Below, piece after piece: positions 30,809-43,400 of a stretch of 64,000 bases of DNA. The DNA is from Ascidia mentula. Lineage: Eukaryota; Chordata; Ascidiacea; Phlebobranchia; Ascidiidae. Each line of letters begins with the position of its first letter. Position 1 is the first letter of the stretch. The notes under the pieces are model-generated. The model was not told the DNA's origin, searched no databases, and saw only the letters and a program-made list of their open reading frames with translations. The position numbers and the translations under genes were made by a program. The stretch is from NCBI GenBank assembly GCA_947561715.1, contig OX387202.1:3100001-3164000 (forward strand), written 5' to 3'.

Positions 30809-33800
30809 TTACAATGTGCATGCAAATCGTTTATCCTCTTCTGCTTCCTTCTGTGATAAACCCACACATTTCATGTGAAACCATTGACCACATCGAGTGC
30901 ACTCAACCCAAAGAATGTTCATGGGTTCGTCCTCTTTAGCTTCACATGCTTTACAGGTGTCTTTATCATTTGTGCCTTCGAGGCATTTGCCAGCAATTAC
31001 TTTGAAGATTTCGGTTCGATAATTATATGTGCAAACATTCTGCTGAAGACTTTTGTCTGTTGCTAGCCATTTGGCATACATACAAGTCATAACTCCACAG
31101 CTTGATCCATCCAACTGTTGTGTTCTCTGTGGAGTTTCTATAGTGGTAATATTCCAACCAAATTTGGTTGTTAAAAGATAATTCACCATATCTTGTGCAG
31201 TCCGGACATTGTTGTCAGTTTCTACATCAGGCATTGTCAAAGGGTCTATATAAAGCATTTTGCGGTTGGAGATGTCAATGACAAGTAAAACCCAATGAAA
31301 CCCGGAAGGATTCCATGGTATAAAAATCTTTTGTTTAACCTTTAAATTAACCCCTTCCCAAACTTTTTTGATTGAAGCTTTCCTCTGTAATGTTTGAGCC
31401 ACAGTAGAACAAACATATATGATGTGTTGGTGCTTGTTAGTTAATTGCCATAGGTAGCTGTTGATAACTTCATCATAAAGCCAACCGACATTGAATCTGC
31501 TGTCATGCCTTTTAAGTTCACATACTTCAGCTGGCAGCAATGCATCATCCAGAGATTTCAACTCCAACAAAGAAATTGAATGAGATCCATTTTTTAAAAT
31601 TTTATTGGAAGGTTTAAAGCCCTTAATATGAGCTGTGATGCTTTGTGTCACCAATGACTTTGTGTTCTCTACTCTTTCCATAAAATCATCATTAGAAGAT
31701 TCATTTTTGTGACAAGCCTTCTGTGGTGTCCTTTGTTTTACATTTTTCTTGACCAAAGGAAACAAGGTGGTTACTTGATGCAGTGGTCGCATAAGGTTGG
31801 CAAACTGCCCAACTCGTGAAGAAAATGGGTTTGGCTTTGGTCGCTTGCGAGGCAACTCATCATGAAAACCCTTTTCAGGAAATGTAGGCTTTCGTTTTCT
31901 CCTCAAAGACTTCAGCTCAGGGGTTTGAGTAATTCTAAACCCGGAATCATATGAACATGCTTCAGAAAACTTGGCAATAACTGCATTGACATCAGAAATG
32001 CCTTCATCCAAAACCTGCTTGGAGCGGACATCATAGGAGAGGTCCATCAAATGTTTCACCAAATCAATAAACTGTTGGTGGCTTTGTTTACGGCCGCTGG
32101 TTTTGTCACTTGCAATGTTTTCAGGTTTGTTGAGAATTGATTGGTGGGCACAAGAAAAATTGATTTCTTCATTCTCAGTCACAGAATTTGAAACCGATTC
32201 GACTGAAAGTTTGTTTACAACAGCAGGATCCAAAACCATGTAAACAGAGTTGCTGTACCATTCTGGCAGACTATGCCATCCCACATCTGCATACTTGTCA
32301 AATATTGCAAACATATGCTTGCATGGTAAAAAATTTCGCAAAAAGTCATGACATGTGCATTTGGGAAAATCCCTATCGTTACCAAATTTTACAGAGTATA
32401 TTTCAGAAGTTGAGCTGCTTACTACAGTAAACAGGCCTTTTTTTTTACATATTAAACTTGCCTGAATGTTTGCAGATTCTCCAATACGCTTGATGCAATG
32501 TTTCACCAATTTTCTTGGACGATTTTGAAGAAAATTGGGAACATCTGCGTTGTAACTTCTGTAATCTCCAGATGATCTCATGTTTTCTTGCTTGTACCTT
32601 TATATGATGTAATTATATTGATTTCGCTTGCCACTTCCACTTGAAAGTAACCAAAATTTGGTTGTAGGAAACTTACTTCTCATATGCATTTGGAAGGAAT
32701 TCTTTGTGCAAGATTGTGATTAAGCCAGATAATGATTTATCTGTCCTGAATCGAACATGACATTCTTTCAAAACTCGGTTTTGTCTTTCAACACCATTGT
32801 TGGTACGAATCAAAACCTTTAACTGGTCTGCTCGATAGAGCCACATCCATCTCTAAAAAATATTGCACTACCTGCAAAAATCTAAGAACATACATATATT
32901 TAATTATAAAACCTCTTTTTCCTTAAGCCAAACATTTGTGAAGTATTTTTGCAGTTTCACATTGTTTATCCACACAGAGCTGGACTGAAATAGATGTAAT
33001 GCTCTGTCGCAGCTTTCCTCACATTCAGCATTAGCAATTCCTCTCATAAATGATAAAACTTCATCCTTGTCTGGGCCTACTTGATTTTCAGACTTTTTTA
33101 CCCATCTTTCCCATGCCTGTTCGCGATGAAAATCGCAAATAAGGACACGGACATCTAGAAAAATTGCAACAAAATATATGGCATGTTTATATTATGCACA
33201 CTTTGTACCTGCAAAAATACTTTCAATGGCGTGAATCTCTGCATCACATTTGTCGACCATAAAAAATGATGGGTTCCATTCAGGAGTCCATTCTTTTAAT
33301 ATGGTCAGTGCTTCTTCAATGTCTAATTGTCGTTCATTCTGAGTTATGAAGCTAGCCACCACTTGGTAGCCAACATTTGTCTTTACACAGAGAAAAAACA
33401 GGGGAAGCGCATATTTGGATGTCTTGTAGGTAGCATCCATCAGACAAATGTCTTGGCCGTAACGCAGAAGCAATCTTCGCTGCCAGGCAAACTGATGGAT
33501 AAACAGCATGGTTTGTTCGGATTGAATGACTGGTGCTGTTTCTCCATCAACTACTTCAGGTTCAACGTTTGCAGCATACGGCCGGAAATATATGTTGTCA
33601 TCAGCATCTCCTGCCTTCACCCATTCATCCACCAACCCCTGGACATTGCTTTGATCAATTTTTGCGAATCTGTGTTTACAAAATGCCCGGTAATAATGAC
33701 TTTGAATGTCCTTTTTCGTTGGATAAAATCTCCTGTTTGAAGTAGATGGTGGGGTATCATTTTTGAAAAGTTCATGGGTGACATAATGTTTTAGGCTTCT

Positions 33801-33839
33801 CAGAATTTCTTCAATACTGCCCACACCTTCTGTAACCAA
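30809..33839 (-). CDS. MULE transposase with SWIM, Ulp1-type protease and PHD finger
   Basis: Minus-strand exons: 33192-33839 (DATYKTSKYALPLFFLCVKT and FFMVDKCDAEIHAIESIF, the first two catalytic Asp regions of the MULE DDE fold), about 32910-33160 (LICDFHREQAWERWV), about 32690-32855 (TNNGVERQNRVLK, the Glu region), and 30809-32581. The last holds a SWIM zinc finger (CTCHDFLRNFLPCKH), a C48/Ulp1 cysteine protease (FHWVLLVID, YIDPL, QQLDGSSCGVMTC giving His-Asp-Gln-Cys) and a C-terminal PHD-like finger (CKACEAKEDEP, VECTRCGQWFHMKCVG). Transposase plus SWIM is standard for MULEs; Ulp1 domains are known in some MULE lineages. More 5' exons probably lie in 33900-35900 but could not be assigned. 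Splice joints between the four blocks are plausible but not proven. Confidence 0.85.
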
Positions 33840-35912
33840 TTGATCAATTCTGGCAATTAGTCTTTGATCAACAGGTTGAAGGAATCCTGCAGCCTTAACA
33901 AAAAAGATTTATTTCCAGAAAAATAACTTGTTTTTCATAGAAAACTTACTTCCCCTAAAACATGACCTGTATGGTCGTCCTCCTTGGGGAAGCAAACACT
34001 TGCAGTTTGTTCCTTTATTAAGTGCTTGTCATTGTTTTGCAGCAAATCTTTTATAACAACACTTGTCTTTTTCAGTTTGGATGCACATTTTGAGACCAAC
34101 TAAACATTTGTTGTCAAAATAACAATAAAATAAAGCAATTTACTTCCAGCAGTCAACAAAAACCTCAAACTGTGGGAACTTAATAATTTTCTGAATTACA
34201 ATCTTCGCCTGCAATTTTTTTTTTTTGTTCCTTGAATACACAAATGCTTTCTGCAAGGATTTGGGTGATCTTGTAACTAAAAAGGGATAGCATTGTTTAA
34301 CCTTTTTTAATATAAAGTCACATATATACTTGTATAGGAATTGCAGCATGACGTCTTTCGTTTTTTATTTTGTTACGATCCTTTGAATGCTGACATTCCA
34401 AGACCGTAGTTTGTAAAATGATGTAAGGGGTGCAGGAGCTTTTGTCCCAATTCAAACGGCTTTTTGATATATCTGCAAACATACAACAACAAGGGTTATA
34501 AAATAATTTGCACCAGAAAACTGTCCTACTGCTCTGAAAAGAAAACTAAATGAAAAAATACTTCACTGCTATCTTCATACCAAATGATCTCTTTCGCAAT
34601 GTAATGAACTTAGTCATTGTAGAAATTTCAAATTTCTGAACTAAATCCTTTGCTTGTTCCATTGAACATACCCACTACAAATTTGGCTGAATTTAGCATG
34701 AAAATTTTTTGACATATTAACTGAACTAGTCAACACCAACAACCTGCAAATCTTGCTCATTTTTCTTCTGTGCTGGTTCCGATGTATTTGGCTAAAATAT
34801 GTAAATATGCTCCATGTTTTGTGTTAAGCTAAACCATCTACTCACCATTTTACTTAAATTAGTGTCTGGTGTGAACTTGTTCTTCACAATGTTCAAAAAA
34901 CATCTTGCTTCCTGTGAAACACCTGTACTTTTGACATCAAGGCTTTTTCTAATTTCTTTACTTGCCTTTTCGAGGGTATACTTTGAATGCTTATTCTATA
35001 CAAAGTTGTTGGCAACTGTAGATAACCAATGACAGCATGTATACATATATATTACCATGCTTTCAAACTTTGGAAAAACCAAAACATCACAGATAGTTAT
35101 CACATACTGACAAATATTGCCCCTGTTAAAATGCCAAATTGATTCAAAGCATTCGGACTGGGTAATAATATATGGAATGCCAGCATCATTCCAGTGCACA
35201 GAGCTGTTACATGAATCTTTAAAAATGAAACTCATTGACAAAAACAGTGTGAGGTGGAGTTTCAAACAGAAAGTAGAATTTAACTCACCGTGTGATTTAA
35301 TTGAAGACGGCTTTAAGGTTAGATGAAGTGATTTTTCAAAATTGAGTAATGTATTTTTTGCATCATAATTGGACTCATACCACTGTCAAAGAAAAGCAAA
35401 AATGTGAGCAATTTATTATCTGCAGTTTTCTTTTGGGAAACAAGCTATCATTTTGGACTTAGTCAATGAAGTTTCCTTTTTAAAAATGGGTAATATTTAA
35501 ATTTTCAAATAAACCAACCTTTTCCACAGTATTTGAATTTGTAAAATCAATCTCGGAAATTGATACTCCATCACAGCTTCTAAAGAAACATTATACCATT
35601 TAAATAGGAGTTACAGCACACCTGTACAACCTACCGTGTATCACTAACACCTTCAGAAATTAGTAATCGCCTCGGTATTGGCACGCAATGTCTAAATCGC
35701 CGAGACTTACTAACGTCAATAATGTCCTTCAACATACTCAAACTTTTCCCACAAAAAAACATGTTTCTAGTACAAAATCTGTTAAATCTGCACAAGAATC
35801 TGAACAAACAGTTAAATCTGCACAAGAATCTAAACAAACAGTTAAACAAACAGGAACCCGTTGGGTCGCACAGCATGCCTTCTGCTCTTCCCACGTGCAC
35901 AGTTTTTCCGCG
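33840..35912 (-). other. 5' part of the MULE transposase gene, exons not resolved
   Basis: Short open stretches on the minus strand separated by AT-rich sequence. A few (for example around 34140-34350 and 35640-35900) could be exons, but I could not find a consistent splice chain. SAQESEQTVKSAQES near 35780 on the plus strand is a short direct repeat and not convincing as a gene. Confidence 0.4.
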
Positions 35913-36055
35913 AAATAGAAATCACATGGAAGCACTGACGCATGACAATGACGCACGATGCTAACCGAAGCATGACAACACCTATTGTGACCGCACAAAC
36001 AAGGTTTGCGTCAGTTATGCGTCTGACTTTCGGAGGAGGTGTAAGTGTGATAACC
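35913..36055 (-). repeat. MULE right terminal inverted repeat (~143 bp)
   Basis: Inverse partner of 26679-26809, ending GGTGTAAGTGTGATAACC at 36055 and followed by the 9-bp duplication GTTTGAAAC at 36056-36064. Confidence 0.88.
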
Positions 36056-36306
36056 GTTTGAAACCGGCACTTTTCATCAAATATAAGGGAAAGCCCCCGG
36101 AAAACCATTGAAGTGTGCAAACGTCAACATCGGTGTAAAATGCAACAGGGGGCAAACTTTGTTTCCCCTTACAATTACTAAACAGCTTAAACTAAACTGA
36201 CTGCAGTGAAAACATCACTGTTCGTTGGCGAGTTACTTTAGTGGCGCGTTTGTAATGCTGGAAAATGACCACGTGGTGTCGCTGTGCGTACATTTTCATC
36301 CCAGTG

Positions 36307-37442
36307 TTACGAACGGTAGACACTTAAACCACCTCACGGATGGGCGAAACGGGATTTCTCCGTTTCATGCGTGGCTACTCAACGTTAGTTTTCACGAAGA
36401 CTTTGCAATATTATAACTCTAATATTAAGTTAGTTTATGCAAAAACGTTGTTACACACTAAAGTCCCGTTTACACTACAGACGATTCCGTGTTTGTTTTA
36501 TTTCGCGCGCGTGCTGAGTTGTGCTGGGATGGAATGTGCCGGTCTGTGCTGGGATGTGCTCGCTTTTGCTCGACGAGCATAAATTCGGACACAGTTGGGC
36601 ACATTTCGGCACACATTAATGCGAGAGTGCAAGGCGACTGCTTAAAAGGAGAGGACATATATTATTTTAGTTCTGGTTGTGTGATGTGACCGCGTTTGAC
36701 ATGTGAGCGATTGTTTTGAGCGTGTGAAATGGTGCCGCAACTGCATTACAAAGCGGTGTGTAGAACGGCGTCAAAGCGGGATGCTGCTGTGAAAAACCAT
36801 TGGTTCAATTATATCATCTTTTTTTTCATAATCTGTGCTGTTTGGTTCAACACATACTGTAGTGTTACCTTGCGTCGCAAAAAATTGCTTTTTGATGAAG
36901 AATATGTACAGCCAATAGCAACAACTTCAATTGGTACTTATAATAACGCTGGCGGGGCCGAGAAATGCAAGACAAGACTGACATCCTTGAAAAATTATCA
37001 ACGTAACTTGTCACTTTCACTTGTCGGTTTCGTGTTCATTACAGGAAAATCCCCGTAGTCGTGCTCGATTATTATTGTAAACACCGTGTGTGCCAGACTG
37101 TGCTGTGCCGTGTCGTGCCAAACTGTGTTCGTGTATAAACGGGCCTTAAGGGCCTAATTGTTTTTTGGTAGATTTGGCTAAAGACCGAGAATTTCGATAC
37201 TTTAGGACGTGTGTAGCATTGCCGAAGCACGTGGTGAACGAAACAAACGTTTTGTTGATGGAATATGTTTTGCTTGCTTTTTAACATACCTCTAGACAAT
37301 GCCTTGATAACTATTTTAGTTCAGAAGGAATGATATTTCCAACAAACATGTTTGAAATGCTAGTTTAACCATTACACGATGAACCGGGGAAATCCCGTTT
37401 CGCCCGTCCGTGAGGTGGTTTAAGTGTCTCCCGTTACGAACA
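36307..37442. mobile_element. Inverted-repeat element (~1.1 kb), probably non-autonomous DNA transposon
   Basis: About 55 bp at 36307-36362 (GACACTTAAACCACCTCACG and the following GGGCGAAACGGGATTT) recur inverted at 37387-37442. The inside has no convincing coding content. A second inverted pair, CCCGTTTACAC near 36465 and GTGTATAAACGGG near 37137, lies within it, which suggests one element inserted in another. Confidence 0.65.
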
Positions 37443-38048
37443 GTTTAACCATTTAATAACATTTCTATGTTACTTGAACCCATGTGTGTATATGTGCACA
37501 TTTGCATCACATCATCGCATTCCTTTGTTTCACAAAGCGAAAGCGTGCTCACTGGTCTACTTGCGGGAAATAGCCACAGTAATCGTTGAAATTAATGTAG
37601 ATTAGACTTTGTCTAGGTTCTAGTAATACTTTTAATGTTTGTGACAAGTGTTATGAAGACTTAAAGGCCTGTCATGTGCCTCTTTCAGTGTTTTGTAAGC
37701 CAGTTGACTACGTAGCAAATTTGTGACGTTTGTTTGTATGATTTAGACGCTAAGCTAACTAAACAGTGTCTTTAGAAACGTGGTATTGTGAACTTCAGAA
37801 ATGCTGACCGTGTCCTTTATAACTGACTGCGCTAAACTGCGCCCTGTATGACTGACTACCCCAATGCTGTCTTGTTGCTGATGTATTGTGTCTCGCCCAT
37901 TCTACACTGCGTACTGATTCGTTGTTCTTTCACTGCACAATATATTCACTAAAAACCAAGAGACTGGGGTGCGGTTGCGAATTTCTGACTCATCGTACCT
38001 GACGTTGGTACCTACGAAGACCTGATATATAGGCAGACCGATAGCGTA
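37443..38048. other. Intergenic sequence, nothing recognised
   Basis: AT-rich sequence between two transposons. No domain, no RNA gene and no repeat was recognised. Confidence 0.4.
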
Positions 38049-38715
38049 CACTGTAAAAAAATATACTGTTAATTGACACAAAATCGTTGGCAGCAGAGTT
38101 ACAATTTGACCTTGTAAAAAAACATGCTTTTCCTGTATCTTGGAATACAAGTCATGGATATTTTTCAATTTACACTTACATTTGTTAACTATATTACTCT
38201 AATTTTTGAAATTTTACAATCTTCTAAGTATAAAAACTGTTTCGTTTTTTGTAAAAATACTACGCTTGTGTTAAAACACGTCACTGTTTTATTTGTCAAT
38301 CATGCCATCAAAGCATAAACAGACAATGTACACATGAAATAGTCTTCAAGAACGTTAAACAGAAACGAAAAGTGGTCTGCATTCGTCGCGATAAAGACAC
38401 CCAAAGTATGGTAAGGCAAACTAGCGCGACGCAAAATAGGACAAACTTTGCGCTCGCTCTGATATCGGCCAGTAACGACTACTGGCACATAAAAAAATTC
38501 AGCCACAAGCGACTATCCACAGCACACAGCACACAGAACACCAACTACAGGAAGTCCTTTAACATTCGGAAAAGGGAAAGCACTTTGGTGCAGCTTTTTT
38601 TTCCATCTATTTCAGCAAAAGCTCTGCAAACAAAAACAATTGTAATTATAGTTCGCAGTAAGTGTAGAATGCCTTCACCGGCAATGATGGGTCTACCAAA
38701 CTCAGCTATACCAAC

Positions 38716-40393
38716 CTCTGAATGAAGTTCCACAGGTTACTTGCCTTCTTAGGATACTCTATGTTTAAAACAAAGAAGCATGCAAAGCATATTGTCAATG
38801 CTTCTTCAGCTGTTGGTATATCCACCACCAGTATTTGCTGATCCGCAGCGACTTTAAATGCTGAAGTCTGAAGGATATTGGATCCTGTAATGCACTATAT
38901 TTTAGCAAAAATATTTAACGAACAATGCCTTAATACAGGGCTTCAAGCCCATGTGTAAAAAAATGCTCATTTTCAAAATGAATTTTCTCTGCGATCTCTG
39001 GCAAGCAAATAATGTAAAACCATAATTGCCTTGACAAAAGCCAATTTCATACACAACCACAAAATTACATTTTACAATCCCAACACTGGGCCGCAACCCA
39101 AAGTTTAAGAAGCCCGGCCATTACATACCTTGTGCAATTATGCATGGAAATATAGGAATCATTCCAGGAGTCATGTTTTCTTCCTAAAACATAAAAGGAG
39201 TTGCGCTAACACATAATCACCATATAATATTATCATAAAATACTTACAGCAATTACTACTTCATTCACTTCTTCACCAAAGTAGTCCATCAGCAGTAGTA
39301 TCATTCCCATAATCTCTAACTGAATGGTGTTTGATGCCATTCTTGCTTCTTTGATAAGCAGCACGGTTTTTTTTATCAATGTGTTTTTACTTTGCAATGA
39401 CTCAATAAATGAAACAATCCCTGGTAAATGTTTTCTTACATTTTGCTGCATGACCTCAAAACTTTTTTTTGTTGCAAGTTTGTACAAGACTGCCATGCCC
39501 AGTTTTGTAAATAGCAATGGAAGTTCTGACTTTAAATCCTTTAGTTGTGAGTCGATACCATGTAGTTTATCTTGAATAAAAACAAAACACTTCTTTACTT
39601 CCTTTTCAATTTCATCCTGACTGAATGCCTTAGCTTCATACATTCTTTGCAAGTTTTCTTTTGCTGAATTTAAGTCTTGCGGCCAGTTGCACAACTGCCA
39701 ATCATTTTTGCTCTTTTTTGAGGGAATATCATCAGTGCTCGTTCCTGGACGACTAAGGTTGGAAAGTCTGTACTTTATTTGCAAATCCAATGATTCATGT
39801 CCATTGCCAATTTTCTTTCCACACAAGTCAGAATCTTGAAATGAATTTGGGTATTTTTCAATGATGTTTTTAGACACAGTTTTTACAAGTCCTCTTGGAG
39901 GTTTGTTAGCACTAAAAAATAATTCATCAGCAACAATTCTTACAAATGTCCGCCTTTGCTTTGGCGAAATTCTGTTCTCCTTATGAAAGGCATCCAGTAT
40001 GTCACTGGGCAGTTTTTGCCAAGGAATGACAAAAGTTGAATGACTTGTAGTTGCTTCCGTAAAGCTTTCACTAGTTCCACTAATTTCACTTAAGTTGCTT
40101 AATGATGTGGAATGTGATATGTTGGTGGGAAATTCAGTTTCTTCCTGTAGAAACTTCACAAATTTTCTTCTTTGCAACAAGGGCATGCATGATTTAAGGT
40201 CTTCCTCTTGCAAAAACTTTAGATCATCTAAAGTATTAGCACCAATTTTACGTATTTCAGCAACAATTTCGTTCTCATTTTGTGTTATTCCAGCTGTGTG
40301 TATATGCTGGAGAATAAGTTCATCCAAGTCGTCATCAACAGGAAGGGTGTCATCGCTTTCATCAGAACTTTGAATATTAACAATACTACACAT
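38716..40393 (-). CDS. Transposon partner protein with acidic N terminus and SAM-like helix domain
   Basis: Main exon 39233-40393 begins MCSIVNIQSSDESDDTLPVD and contains a helical SAM-like segment (GANTLDDLKFLQEEDLKSCM with LLQRRK), then PSDILDAFHKENRISPKQRR and KPPRGLVKTVSKNIIEKYPN. Downstream exons give EENMTPGMIPIFPCIIAQG (about 39122-39183) and ILVVDIPTAEEALTICFACF followed by NIEYPKKASNLWNFIQR, ending near 38716. This arrangement recurs in animal genomes next to Tnp2-like transposases. Its role is unknown; protein-protein contacts through the SAM-like part are inferred. The last exon or exons below 38716 are not identified. Confidence 0.6.
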
Positions 40394-40478
40394 TCTTTAC
40401 ATAAAATCATTTAACTCCTGCAATGTAATAAAAAGTTACACAAAACTAGCCGGTCATATAAAAAGTATTTTCTAATTA

Positions 40479-43400
40479 TTACAGGCCAACACTATGCTTC
40501 AGAGCAAACAAACAATCACTCCCAATTTGGTAGACACTAAGTGGATAGAAATCAAGTAGATCATTTATACAAATGCAATTAAAGCTACTGGAAATTTGTT
40601 TGAAAGCAAATACACCCATACGTTTTTTTAACAAGGCCTCACAGTTTTGAATTACTAAAAAAATTTCAATTCTGTTTTTGACGATTATGTTGGTAATAAT
40701 ACCAAAAGGAACGGAACAATTTTTTGTCACTACCATCATTCCTGTCTTATAATTAGTTCCACGATAGCTCACACATTTGGTTACAAGGGCATTACATTCA
40801 GTGAGTGAAAATGGTACAATTTGTCCATGAATGGGTAAAGGAAAATCCCCAACATGAAACGTTTCTGAATGGTCATAATGAACAAGGGAATCTTTCATTT
40901 TACTTGCATGCACATATGCTTGGTAAAGTTGGTGCTTCACAGATAAAGTCATCAACACATTTTTGAAATTGCGACAATTTCTTGCACATCTTTTGAAGTA
41001 TGAATGCTTGCTTTCTAAACGCATTGTCCATAGTCTAATTAAAGGCCCAAACTGTACAATTAAATGTGGATAATGCATAAGAAAGTGATGTTTTGGTTTT
41101 AACCGGATGTCGGGGAAGTTTTCTTTCCTCATGTCCAAGTAATCCCGAATAATAACATTTAGATATGATATTTCACCTGTTGATATTTTGGGTGCACAAA
41201 CTATTTCTACTATTTGTCGAAGTAACAGCAGCAAGTTCCACACTCCGTCACATTTGTTTGGAACTTTATCCAGTAATATTAAAGGCAAAAGTCTTAAAAG
41301 ACACCAATTTTCCAAAGCTTGTCCAATTAACTTTAATCCTTTCTTTGGCACTGTTGGTGGTTTACTTGCTGCATCTGCACCTGTATATGCAAATCGAACA
41401 ATTCTTTCATTTAAAACTTCGTAAGAAAACCACTTTAAATTGACAAAATGTTTGACGTACAATGCAACATCATATGCCACAACACCCTCAAACAAATCAT
41501 GTCCTAGGCACGGTGGAAGAGAAGGGTTACATACATGAAATCCTGATAGGTAGTTAAACAAACAGTTAAATTTTACACCACGGTAAACATCAAGGTTTTC
41601 TGCTTTGATTTTGTTCAAATCCAATTTGTATGATTCCACTGAACGAAGCCCACCAAGAAAATAAGGACATAAAGCAAACTCCTGCATTGTACAGTAGCAA
41701 AATCGACAAAAATATTCTGCACTAAAACATTCAATAAATCCCCCCACTGTGTGGGAACCTAAATTGTCACCCAGCAGTATGTTTAACATACACTTGTACT
41801 CCTGTCCATCAATGTCCAGTCCAGTACTTTCAAGCTTGTTTAGCTCAGCAATTAATCGACTAAAAGTTTTTTTTTGGCCAAACAATTTAAAGTGCCTTTC
41901 ATAAACAAGCAACACTAACTGTATATTGTCTAAACTGGTTCTTGTAAACACTGGAAGGTTGCCTAACACTAAGTATACTGCCAAGACTTTGTGTTTTTTT
42001 CTGCTTGAACCCAATGGATTGACCATTTCAAATGAGTCTTGATACAAAAAAATGTTCAAAACGTAAGCATGTAGATGCGTGTTCTATTTTAGAAAACTCC
42101 GTGTAGATCTGACACCATTTCAGCATAACAATCTTTTATTGAGATGGCAAAAACTTGACAGACATCAAACAGCAAATCCAAGAGTTCAGTTATCAATTTA
42201 AACGTTCGGTATCGAAATAGTCAGAATGGCATTGAGTTGAGTTGTTAGAGTAATCTGTTTTTTAGACAATGCATTACATCGCTTTTTAAACCCGCTTGCA
42301 ACTTTCTTTCGAACAATAAACTTCTTCAAGTTAAAAATGCCTCCAGGTCAAGTCATGATGTGCCAGCGCACTATATCTGCGTCCAGACAAGGCGGAGACA
42401 CTGACACGTTTTTATCGGGGTCGCAAGCGAGTTAATTGTTTTAGAGCGATGGTCGTGAAAGTTTTAAATGGTCGTTCAGAGTTACGTGAATGCGTGAGTA
42501 AACGCTCCAGGGTATGAAAGTTGCACAAACATAACATCGGCAAGTAATCAACGTACATTATAAAAATACATATTAAAAATACACATGTGTGTTCACTACA
42601 CTCGCCCCGTCGTACGAGATGTTTCGTTATCAATTAGGCACCACACCAGAAGATTTGGAAAAACAAATATGATCAAAATCAATTCCAAAACCGACGCAAC
42701 ATACACAATGATTGAAACAATGGATGTATGCATGTATAGCGATCACAAGTTGCGTCGACGTTGTTATTGATTCCGATGATTGGTGTGTGTGTCGTAAGGG
42801 CAAATGCAGCTCGCACAGAAGAAAAGAACTCTGCAAAACAAACATACAAAACGGAAGAATACGATATCACATACATTGCAATTGAACAGTAATAATTCGT
42901 CTTATAAGTGAGGTCATTGAAATATAACAAGTTTGTGATATGTTTGCAAGTCAGTGGGCTTTAACTTGTAACCGCACCATATGTAAAGGCGCATAGGACA
43001 TCTGTTATCCTATAGTAATTAACAACGAATTATTACCCATCCACTTCGGCTTGGGCGTTGTCATCTAGTCAACCCACGACCTAAAATTTACCCCCAAAGG
43101 CGACGAAACATAATACCTCTATGTCCATCCAGGGTAATACAATACTCATAAGTAAACATAAAGTTATGAAGTAATAGTTGTGAAACAAGCATATAGACAT
43201 ATATGTTATAGTAATATCATATCAATATAAAATAATATTCGTGTTATTCAATATAAATAAATTCATACAGAACATGTCCTCGACCTGAAAAACAAAAACA
43301 ATCCGTCTTGGATGTCCAACGGTCGTTTAGACAAGCACAAATGCAGATACGAATGCAGCATAGGCCTCAGTACTGATAGTTCAGGTCTTCAGTATAGTTA

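Larger units (their letters stand above)
26679..36055. mobile_element. MULE (Mutator-like) DNA transposon, 9377 bp, apparently intact
   Basis: Bounded by inverted repeats that start GGTTATCACACTTACACC and by a 9-bp duplication GTTTGAAAC. Inside are two convergent transcription units: an RG/RS-rich microexon gene on the plus strand (26796-29966) and a MULE transposase gene on the minus strand (about 35900 to 30809). Their 3' ends meet near 30 kb. It sits between USB1 and the region to its right, 24 bp upstream of the USB1 start codon. Intact repeats, intact flanking duplication and long open frames suggest a recent insertion. Confidence 0.9.
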
